Shown piece by piece: positions 55,150 through 64,000 of a stretch of DNA of 64,000 bases; positions within the stretch are counted from its first letter, which is position 1; each line of letters opens with the position of its first letter. The position numbers were made by a program, and so were the translations under genes. Source of the stretch: Marsupella aquatica (Eukaryota > Marchantiophyta); contig OZ316891.1 in NCBI GenBank assembly GCA_973895155.1, forward strand, positions 10,912,001-10,976,000, read 5' to 3'. A model generated the notes under the pieces. That model had not been told where the DNA came from. It was given only the letters and a program-made list of their open reading frames with translations, and ran no database searches.

Positions 55150-57290
55150 TTAATGCGGCTTTGCACTATGTCATAAGTTCGGTCTCTTGTTCAATGCAAA
55201 TAACACCAGCGTGTTGGTTGGCTATGTAGATCCTAACTATGGACAATTTTGGCTGGCTATGTCAATTTGATTAAGGGCAATGTCTGGATTGGAGAAAATT
55301 GACAACATGGTACATGTGTTCACTCTTGGTAGTGGGTGCCTAAGTTGGAAACCAATTTTACAAAACTGTATAGCCTAGTCACTAAGGTAGCTGAATATGT
55401 TGCAACAGCGAAGCAGCTAAAGAAGCTATATGATTGAATAGGTTAGTCACGGATATGGGATTGCCACATGGGAATGTAAATCTTCATTGTGATAGTTAGT
55501 GTTTTGCATCTTGTAGTGAACCAGATGATGGACACTAGAGTGAAGCACATTAATGTCAAGTATCATCTTTTGAGAAAGGTTGTGTTTGATAGGATGGTAA
55601 ACTCAATCTAATTGACACTTTTACCAAAGTGATCCTTAGAAGAGTTTCTTAGACATCGGGCCATATCACAAGGTGTACAATTATAATACAAGTAGTGTAA
55701 TCCATTAATATTTTGTAATATCTTATATGTGCTCCGAAGAGACTGAGTTCCTTTATGTGGATGAGCTGATTGCCGAGCTGATTGGGGGCCGGGGCCGGCA
55801 TAACCGGCTGTGACACATGTCAGATGTCGGGGTCTAGACCCCGCATTTGTTGCACAAGTTCAAACCGGGAAATATGTTGCTTGAAATGAAATGATTACTT
55901 GATGAAATGGTATTGAAAGGGCAATGAAACAACACAAAACTATTTCAGAGTCCAAGCTAAACCAATAGTGATGTCACAATAATTCAACAATGAAATCACA
56001 ATGATTTTACAATGTTGAGTCAGTGTCTATTTATGACATGTTTTTCAGTGTGGAAACAACATTGACAATTCATTGCATAATGATATGCAATATTGAAGGC
56101 AATCACAATTAAATCGGGAATTAAATATCACTGAAATGAAAGCTATTCAACAATTGAAACATGTTGATTCAATGATGACACCACATCTATGTCAACTCCA
56201 AAACTATAATAGTGCAACAATGATCAATAGCTGATGATTCATTATATGACCACTAGCTAATATTGTCAAGTTGAACAGATACTGATAAGACAATGAAATT
56301 GTATGAAAATCATTGTATATTTTACAATGAGTCCTTGCTTAAGCATTGTCAAATTTGTTGGTGTATGGAAAGTGATGCCCATCAGCGATGAAAATGTGAT
56401 AAATCCTCGGGGGTTTCACTTCCACAAAAATGACATATCACGTGTGACGAAAGATAGGGTCATTTTATTGGTTCTAAGGGAAGACTTAAGAATTTTTGTA
56501 CAAGAACAATAGGGTCTTATAAATTCAATTTTGATACTTATAAGAACATTAGGGTCTTTTTAATCCAATTTTACAATTTTTGGAATATTCCAAGAATATT
56601 CTAACTTTATAGGGGTTAAAAAACAAATTGTTTTTCTTACATTTTAGGGGATCTGAGGTCTAAAAACATCGCAGGTGATGGAGAGGTCTCCATATAGTGA
56701 GACCCCCGAGGATAAATCTATCCATGATGACACTACAATGATTAAACATGAAAAAAATCTGTGATGAAAATACTTCATTTAATGTTGAAAATCTCAACAA
56801 TGAATCATCATTGAAGTACTTTGTGTGTAAATCAATATTACTTATACGTTGTGATGAAAACATCATGAAACCTTGCCGAATAGTATGGGTACCAATTTCC
56901 TGATGTCTTACTCATTCTTGTATAGATTACAACTTAGTTATGGTTTACTCTAGTTTAGAAAAAATAAATTGGTATCGGTTTTTGTCCAAAATTTCCTAGT
57001 GAGTAATCATAAAGGTGGTACCAAAGTCAAAGGGGAATTTGTTAGACATTTACTCTTAGGTCTAGAGTGTTAGGCAGGCCATACTCAAGTACTTGGCTAT
57101 GATTAGATATGCAACTATTGCTTACACTAGAAGGACTTAGTTAGGGGATGAAACTTAGGTTCATTGTTATAGTTAGGAGATAAGTAGAGCTTAATTATTA
57201 TAGAAACTTGGTATAGTCGATGGACTTAGAGTTCAATAAAGCTCTCTTGTGTGTTTCAATGGATCTCACTCTAAGATTGTGGCTAATAGG
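55150..57290 (+). mobile_element. decayed Ty1/copia retrotransposon, 3' part
   Basis: Remnants of copia RNase H can be read in order through several frames with stops. First a VLVGYVDPNYG-like piece (about 55210-55245), then AEYVATAK (about 55390), then a piece resembling LPHGNVNLHCDS (about 55465-55500). After these come TRVKHINVKYHLLRKVV (about 55530-55580) and IDTFTKVI (about 55610-55635). About 1.4 kb further on, a purine tract (CAAAGGGGAATT, 57028-57039) is followed by a TGTTAGAC LTR start. The gap between suggests inserted or rearranged sequence. Gag, integrase and reverse transcriptase are not recognisable; no 5' LTR was found. Confidence 0.7.
57040..57290 (+). repeat. degraded LTR related to the solo LTR at 5.5 kb
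   Basis: Starts TGTTAGACATTTACTCTTAGG. It shares with the minus strand of 5528-5872, in order: TTTACTCTTAGGTCTAGAGT, CATTGTTA, GAGATA, CTTGGTAT and AAAGCTC followed by TGTGTGTT. The AATAAAGCTC near its right side could be the poly(A) signal of the element. The right end is uncertain. Confidence 0.65.
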
Positions 57291-57848
57291 TACTATGCTT
57301 GGTGGGAGATTGGGTAATGAAAACTAAAAACTCTGGCTACTCTTTGCCAAAAGTGGCAAAGGTTTCTAGTGGAGGTGAAAGTTGGTGAACTAAAGCCACC
57401 CTCCAATAAACTGACCAGGGGAATGCTCAAAGGGAACTTGTGTGAAACCTGAAGACACAAGAAATCTACAATCTTGTAAAAAACCCCTTACCCCTATTCC
57501 CACCCCAACTTTCTAGCTCTAGTGTGTACTGGGCCATAGGGACAACCAGAGTTGCATATGCACTAGGCCAAAAGTTAATATTGTCTTTAAAAGCCCGTTT
57601 AAAGTTGAATGCATTATATGCCACATACCAAAATTCTGGATTTGATTTGTTTCTAATATAAAATGTAAACACTCACAAATAAGTGCATTACATCCAAATG
57701 CTTAAATTATCTGTAAATAATTATGCATTGTGAATTTTTTTCCCAAGTTTCACAAACACTACGTACCTAAACTTCATGTTCTTTGTGATCTTGCTGTTTG
57801 TAATTTTCAGTGCACTCGTGGAGAAGAATGCACACTAAGATTCACCTC
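57291..57848. other. AT-rich stretch, no gene seen
   Basis: The left ~100 bases resemble 48240-48350 (shared TGGCAAAG, GTGGAGGTG, GTTGGTGAAC), pointing to an unidentified dispersed element. Nothing else recognised. Confidence 0.4.
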
Positions 57849-58064
57849 TTCTCTACTTTTAGTAGAAATAAAAATATTCTTAGGCCTTTGAGTGTATTAA
57901 GGTCCTGTTACCACAGCATTATGGGTAATATTATAGGCCCCTCAAAACTAGAGCTATTCTTTATAGTAGAAATTAAAAAAATCTCTTAGGCCTTTAAATG
58001 TATTAATGTTCTTTTACCAGAGCATTATGGGCAATATTATATAGCCCCTCAAAACTAGAGCTAA
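57849..58064. repeat. ~108-bp tandem duplication
   Basis: TTAGGCCTTT, GTATTAA and CAGCATTATGGG / GAGCATTATGGG, then CCCCTCAAAACTAGAGCTA, occur once in 57849-57956 and again in 57957-58064. Moderately diverged. Confidence 0.8.
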
Positions 58065-58153
58065 AGTAATGCCCCACAATGTCCTATACACAGAAAGTTA
58101 CAACACTCTTTTGTCCTAGGGACTCATTCAATAATTACTTATTTATTGTGTTG

Positions 58154-58490
58154 ACTTGATAGTCCCTAAAGTAGTAAGAGAACAAGGATAAAGTTCAAGA
58201 GAGAAAGAAAGAAAACTTGATAGTCCCTAAGATAGTAAGAGAACAAGGATGAAGTTCAAGAGAGAAAGAGAGAGAAACTTGATGGTCCCTGAAGTAGTAA
58301 GAGAACAAGGATGAAATCCAAGTGAGAGATAGAGAGAAAATTTGATAGTCCCAAAGGTAGTAAGAGAACAAGGATGAAGTTCAAGATAGAAAGAGAGAAA
58401 ACTTGATAGTCCCTAAGTAGTAAGAAAACAAGGATGAAATCCAAGAGAGAAAGAGAGAAAACTTGATAGTTACTAAGGTAGTAAGTGTAC
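58154..58490. repeat. array of five and a half ~62-bp units
   Basis: CTTGATAGTCCCTAA starts units at 58154, 58215, 58278, 58341, 58402 and 58462. Each contains GTAGTAAGAGAACAAGGATGA and ends in an AGAGAGAAAGAGAGAAAA purine run. Units vary in the purine run and a few substitutions (AAGTTCAAG or AAATCCAAG). Confidence 0.9.
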
Positions 58491-58688
58491 ACTAAAGTCT
58501 TGTTTGGAGGGCATTATGGGATAGAATGCCCCTAAAAAGGAGAGCTTCAGCTCAAGTTTCAAGGGGCTAATATTGCCCATGATGCTCCAAAAACAGGACC
58601 ATAGTACACTGATTAAAGGCCTGAAAGACTTTTTTGAACTCCAATAGTAGAGAAAGTTTTTACTCAAGATGATTCAGATCTTGAGGCT

Positions 58689-58840
58689 GCATTATGCTTG
58701 AGAATGCCCTAAAAATACAAAGAAAAATAATTCACAAAGGGCATCATGCTAGAGAATGCCCTAAAAATACAAAGAAAAAAATCACAAAGGGCATCATGCT
58801 AGAGAATGCCCAAAAAAAACACACAGAAAAATCATAAAGG
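58689..58840. repeat. three ~51-bp units with GCATCATGCTAGAGAATGCCC
   Basis: Units begin at 58689, 58741 and 58791 and share GAGAATGCCCTAAAAATAC and AAAATC-CAAAGG. A fourth, detached copy lies at 60110-60160. GGGCAT...ATGCCC within each unit can pair, so each unit is a small imperfect hairpin. Confidence 0.85.
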
Positions 58841-60109
58841 CGTAAGAGAACAAGGATGAAATTCAAGAGAGATAATTATATATGCACATACATATCTTCA
58901 CACCCCGATAAACATCAGGTCCGATTGTTACAAATGCACATACCCATTACAAATATTTCATAAATCCATACATAAGTCCCATAAGTCCCATACACATCGA
59001 TATAATTACTCCGCAGATTGCGCGTGAACACATAGAGCTTGTAGTGCTTGAAACAATAAATCTCATATACCATCATCAACGTAAATCAATATATGTATGT
59101 CCAATGTCTAGTGTATAACAGAGGACAGGTGTAAAGAGCGCATATCTATGCTACGACATCCAGTGCAATCAATTGCACAAGGGATTGCAAGATGACAGAC
59201 AGCGTACTCAAATGTCAAGTCAGGGACACTGAGCATAGGCCATACTTTTTCCCTAGGGATCATGTGACCGAAATGATCCACATACCTGGTGCCTTCATTC
59301 AGCCCCCGTCCCTGGGCAAAAATAAAACAAAAATGTGTGATTTCATGTCCCATGTTTCTGTAGCGTTGTCCGGACTGCTACGGGGAGACATGGGCTAGGG
59401 AAAACCGAGTCATGCCACATCATATTTATGCATTGGCCCTGTTCTAGTTGCTAACAAACAAAATGTCAGAATGTAATGCGAATATAGATGTTACCGTCGT
59501 ATGCAATAGGGCATATTCACCTTTTTGGACTTGTCACCCATTGTGCACCACCAGTCAATCTGGTCCGGACAGCAGTCGTTTCCCTCCACGATCACAGCAC
59601 AGAGCTGTAGACATGATGTACACCAGGCTGTAGAATATTGTTTGCAAAAATCCCAGAGCTTGCACGAGCAGCCCACCGTGTATGCACTGTTTACCTCGGG
59701 ATAGATTCTCAGCATAGAACGTAAGCTAGATGGAGCATCTTACTAGTCATCACGAGAATAGCAGCGTCTTTGCTTTGGCGGCGCTTTTTAGGGTATGGTT
59801 CCCAGGTCCCTATTCTGGGGCAAACTTCTGTTTGGAGGGCCTCGATAGCCCTATTTTGTTTATACGGACAGGGTTTCAAGGGATATAGTGCACTGGGGGT
59901 TATCCCCTCCTAAACATTAGGATGATGACTGTCGTTGCATCCATAGTGCTGAGTCTATTTGGCTGTCTTGATGTCGCGTCCATGCTCTTCTTATGAGAGA
60001 GAGAGATTATTGCCTGCTCCCAAAACACTATCTTAGTGCACTTAATAATTATTGGCCGGAGCTATCTTAATTTTTCCAACCTTTAGTAAGAGTTCAGAAA
60101 GTCGAGTGG
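58841..60109. other. gene-free stretch
   Basis: No gene supported. Short frames around 59108-59700 occur on both strands without resemblance to known proteins. Confidence 0.4.
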
Positions 60110-60160
60110 GCATTATGCTCGAGAATGCCCTAAAAAATACAAAGAGAAAAATCATGAAGG
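60110..60160. repeat. detached copy of the 51-bp GCATTATGCTC unit
   Basis: GCATTATGCTCGAGAATGCCC followed by TAAAAAATACAAAGAGAAAAA matches the array at 58689-58840, 1.3 kb to the left. Confidence 0.8.
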
Positions 60161-60951
60161 GGCAATATTAACACGAGAGAGAGAGAAAGAATGAGAGAAA
60201 GAGAGAGCAGGAGAGAAGCAACAAAAGCACCAGCGAGACGAGAGAGACAGACAGTGAAAGTGGAAATTTGAGATCCAAGCAAGGAGGAGATTTGAGATCC
60301 AAGCAAAGAGGAGAATTGAGATCCAAGCAACGAGGAAAGCGAGAGCGATGGAAGCTGAACCATTCGTCTTACACAGACGGAGACAGACAAGCACTCCAGT
60401 ACTGTAGCGTGCTCCCCATCGCAAAAGCGAGTGGAAACATAATCATTATAGCGTCACCGCCCTTCGTCATCATCATCAGCAGCAGCAACCGAGAAAGAGA
60501 GAAGTCCACGGCGTCATACAAACAATTCGCAAGAAAGCAAGCAAAGAAACAAGCGAGCCAGCACAGCGGAGAAGAGGCCCTGATTTAAGACTTCAGCACC
60601 ATAGTTGGAGAAGCGGAAAGGAGCGAGGAACGAAAGGAAGGGAGCAGAGGAGAAGGAACTATGGGGAGGTGATTATCACTGCCACAAGTTTCTGGATTGG
60701 ATTGTTGTTTCCAGTAACGGGACGACGCAAGCGAGCAGTGGAAGAGAATTGGAGAGCGGAATTGAAAGCAGAAGAGCCCAAGAGGATATCTTTGTCGCGC
60801 AGATGACGATGACCATTGTGGGAAGAGCAGCACGGCGAAGAAGAGAGAATAAAAAATAGGTATTGAGGGAATAGGTTGAGAATCTATGGCGTGGGGATGA
60901 GAATACGGTCTGCTACATGAGTGGAGGAGTCCGTGTTGAGTAGTGAGCGAG
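60161..60951 (+). promoter_or_regulatory. presumed promoter and leader of ATG6
   Basis: Contains a purine-rich GAGA-type run (about 60173-60250) and a 24-bp triplication, listed separately. The whole interval up to the ATG is rich in GA and poor in coding signal. GA-rich tracts are common in the 5' untranslated regions of plant housekeeping genes. The transcription start is not identified. Confidence 0.4.
60267..60338 (+). repeat. three tandem 24-bp units
   Basis: TTGAGATCCAAGCAA followed by GGAGGAGA or a close variant occurs three times in exact 24-bp steps (60267, 60291, 60315). Confidence 0.9.
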
Positions 60952-63900
60952 ATGAAGGACGGTGGAGGAGGCAGACAGGGAGGGGGAGAGGGAGTCAAGG
61001 CGGGCGGAGGCGGAGGAGGTAGGGGAGGCACCTTGGGGGATCCAAATTTGCAAAGATGGTTTTGTCAAATGTGCCGTCATCCACTGGCCGGAGGAGGAGC
61101 AGAAACTTTTGTGGAGAGAATTGCAGGAGAGCCTTCTCGATCAGGTTTGTCTTCCTCTGTTGCCAGAATTTACTTCCATTTGCTTTCCTTTGATTGCTCT
61201 TTCACTGCCCGCCTTCCCGAAATCCTGAATCCAACCATCGTTTGAGTGGACCCTCCATTGCTGGAAAATTTTTCATTCCCTCTTTCCTTGATGTCATTTC
61301 GTTTCTAGGACTCCCTCAGAAGTCCTAAACTCCCGCCATCGTTGCAATGGGCTGCCCGTCATTTACTTTCTTTTGCTCCTCCCTTGTTTCAACAGAAAGG
61401 AATCACTGGTGGGAGTGCTGTTAGTAGCCATCGATTCATTGTCCTTTGTTCTCGGAATTCCCTTCGTCCCTCTTGTGTTCCTTTTTCTTCTTTAGTTCCA
61501 TTCTCGTTACAAGCCTTCTTTGCACTAATAATTTTCAGCCAGCGTATCAGTGCAGTGTCTTTCCTCTACTTTCCTTCTTACTATTCCGTTTTTCTGAAGG
61601 AAATCACTGAGGTTATAGGATTGGTGATATTGTCCTCGCAATTGATGAAAATCGAAGTGAATTGTAGGTGGGAGTCTCTCGTCCGTCCATGGGAGTGGAA
61701 GTGTACTGGCAGCGAGTCGAATGGACTACTCTTTTGTGGTCCTTCCGAAGCAGCAGAGACCACCACCGCATCAGTCTGGGCCTGCGTTTCCGCCCCCTCG
61801 ACCTAGTAGACAAGGGGGTGGAATTCCATACCCAACACCCGGCTATAACCCGCCCAATCCTCAGGGACTGCCCCCTGCAGAAAGAGGGTTTGCAGGGGCG
61901 GGGGCAACATCAGGAAGTATTGGTGGTGAGAGCCATGGAGGGCGGGCGATGGACGAGTCCTTTGTGGTTCTCCCTTCTGCTGCAGCCTCCATGTACAAAG
62001 CGGATGGGTCTGGGGATGTAGGAGCGAGTGGGCACCCCTCAGGTGGTCCTGGAGGGGTTGGCAACGCCCAACATACAAACAATGCCAGCTTTAATGCCAC
62101 TGTGCATGTCCTCAAGCGCGTGTTTGAGATCGCATCGGCTCAAACTCAGGTATGGCTTTGTTTTTGCTTGCTTATTGTTCTCATTCTTCCATTCATTTTT
62201 ATGGCCAGGCTGGTCAGTTCGTCTCTTATCATGTTATCTGAGTAAGCGAAGCATCTCTGTGAGTTTCCCAATGGCAACACAAAGTTTAGTTTGTTAGGGC
62301 AGCATTCTTGTCAGTATGGATTGACTCAAGTATTTTAGCATCTGTTCTCTTGGAGGTGGGAAGATGAGGGAACTTGATTTGCAATCCAGCATGAAGATAT
62401 GAACAATATTCTAGGCAGGGGTCTAGAATCCCATTTTCTTGTTATGTGAATGAGTCGAAGGAGTCAGTTGTTCAATAGTGTCTTCTCGTGGGTGTCATTG
62501 GTCCAGGTTGAACAACCTCTTTGTCTGGAGTGTATGCGGAGCTTGTCAGACGAGCTTGACAAGCAGGTCGAGGAGGTTAACAGAGACATAAGAGCATACG
62601 ATCAGTGTTTAGAACGTCTGGCAAAGGAGCAATATGATGCACTGACCGAGGAGGAATTCGCTCAGGAGAAGCTGAAGGTTAGATTCCTGTCTATTCTTCA
62701 TCTTTGACTGATTCCGTGGTCATACTCAGGTCAGAAATTCTTTTCGATATTGGTTAGTTTCTTCATGTTCTTTGCACATAAAGTCAGTGAAAGTAAGGAA
62801 AGAGCTGGGCAGTACAGTGCACGTTCAGAATGTTGCAATGCTAATTTACGTAATTCAATCAGATAATATATGAAACAAGCCCTAGGGTTACTTGTCCCAC
62901 TCAAAGGGCCTAGAAATTTTGGAGGTTTCATGAAGGTTTGTAAAATCAATCATGCCAGTTGTGGTCCATTTTACTGAAACTAGGAAGATATGCAACGTGC
63001 TGCCTGACAGGGCATATCTTGTTCAGTGTATTGCCGCACTTGTTCATGTTCTGGACTTGCCTTTCAGGTTGAGGAGGAAGAGAGTAAATTGGAAGATGCA
63101 ATAAGAGCTGTAAACGAGCAGAAGGAGGAGGTTCTAAAACAGCTCAGTGAACTGGATCTAAAGTCCACAGAATTTGAGGAGCTGGAAGAAAGGTGCAGTT
63201 TACCCCTGACTCTTGATTACATTGCATCAAGGTTCTTCACGAAATGTCTGGCCAAGGCTGGGTCCTGTCGTTCGCCCAATCGAGTGTTTTGGGAATAGTT
63301 TGATTGTAATAACGGATTAGATATCTGCCCATCTCGGATTCTCCTGGGTTTTGTGGCTTGCGAAAGGTTTTGCAATCAGAAAATTGATTGAATTTCCTTT
63401 TCACTATGAAGAAACAGTTGTGCATGTTGTTCAAGGAGCTAACTAGTTGCAGAGTCCCTCACTGTTTGTATTCAGGTTCTGGCACGATTGCAATGATTTC
63501 AGGTTGCAGCTGACTGCCCATCAGGTGCTTGTCTTCTGTGCGTTGTGTCCTCCAAATTTCTTTCACCCACGAGAAGCTGTGCGTGAACACAAAGGTTCTT
63601 GAGATTCATAGTAACATTGCTTTTGGGGGTTTCAGGAAGACAGAGATGCTGTTCTGGCAAAGATGGAAATAGCACAAGCACAGCTGGAAATGTTGAAGCG
63701 CACAAATGTTCTCAATGATGCTTTTCGCATTTGGCACGATGGTGACTTCGGGACCATCAACAATTTCCGCCTTGGACGACTACCAAGTGTCCCTGTAAGC
63801 ACAAATTCTGTAGTGCCCTGTATGTCATGCTCCTGATAAATGTCTTTGTTACTGTGGCGCACGAGGAAAGTATCATCCCACTTGTCACGGAATTGTTGCG

Positions 63901-64000
63901 TGGATGTTCGTTTGAACGATTTCACCGTCATCAGAAGTGAAGCAAATGAATCTCCGCTGCACAACGTCGCCATGTCAATCTCTGCTCAATGCGTCTTGAA
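60952..64000 (+). CDS. ATG6: ATG6/Beclin 1, 5' part (runs off the right edge)
   Basis: Six coding exons present: 60952-61144, 61713-62149, 62507-62677, 63068-63192, 63476-63524 and 63636-63794, all GT-AG and in phase. They code for residues 1-378; the family has about 515 in plants, so the C-terminal membrane-binding domain lies outside. A Gly-rich start leads into [10 protein letters not shown] (C38, C41), which pairs with LCLECMRSL (C216, C219) as in other plant ATG6. Between them MDYSFVVLP (residue 68) and MDESFVVLP (residue 144) form a duplicated motif. A coiled coil (about 220-320: [36 protein letters not shown]) is followed by TNVLNDAF and [18 protein letters not shown]6 is a core subunit of the class III PI3-kinase complex with VPS34 and VPS15, needed for autophagosome nucleation. 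I use the ATG at 60952; a GTG-initiated reading at 60943 is not needed. Confidence 0.95.

Noticed and set aside
61342-61806. Plus-strand frame of 154 codons
   Set aside because: It lies in intron 1 and exon 2 of ATG6 in the wrong frame.

Overview
This is nuclear DNA of a land plant. The genes have short GT-AG introns, and several products are recognisable plant families: an arabinose-5-phosphate isomerase (KdsD/SETH3 type), a KNOX-domain protein, a dirigent protein, autophagy proteins ATG12 and ATG6/Beclin 1, and the m6A-writer subunit FIP37/WTAP. Compact introns, about one gene per 7-8 kb and a KNOX protein with no homeodomain fit a bryophyte, possibly a liverwort such as Marchantia. That placement is inference, not proof.

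Layout. 0-10.6 kb is gene-poor: a possible gene tail at the left edge, an 83-bp duplication, a 155-bp tandem repeat, a degenerate ~90-bp satellite and a solo copia-type LTR. 10.6-30 kb is gene-bearing: the SIS/CBS isomerase (+), a homeodomain-less KNOX gene carrying ten 18-residue tandem repeats (-), a small hypothetical gene (-), a ten-exon coiled-coil gene of unknown family (+), a broken DPH7-like WD40 pseudogene (-) and a dirigent gene (+) with four tandem ~70-bp repeats as its leader. 30.7-35.8 kb is an intact, very young Ty1/copia retrotransposon (-) with identical 262-bp LTRs, an AAAAT target duplication and one open 1444-codon gag-pol frame. Directly beside it (35.9-36.5 kb) is a cluster of tRNA-derived SINE units.

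39-45 kb holds ATG12 (+) and an intronless gene for a nuclear-looking coiled-coil protein (-). 45.4-48.2 kb is an AT-rich block with a long degenerate pyrimidine-rich array and a (TA)n tract. 50.3-54.5 kb is FIP37 (-, 14 coding exons). 54.6-60.2 kb is again repeat-rich, with a decayed copia element whose LTR is related to the solo LTR at 5.5 kb, and several tandem arrays. ATG6 starts at 60.95 kb (+) and runs off the right edge after six coding exons (378 residues).

The genes do not form a pathway, although ATG12 and ATG6 both act in autophagosome formation. The most unusual object is the KNOX-domain gene at 14.4-17.6 kb. Exon structures were built by hand from splice sites, reading phase and family similarity; no search was run.
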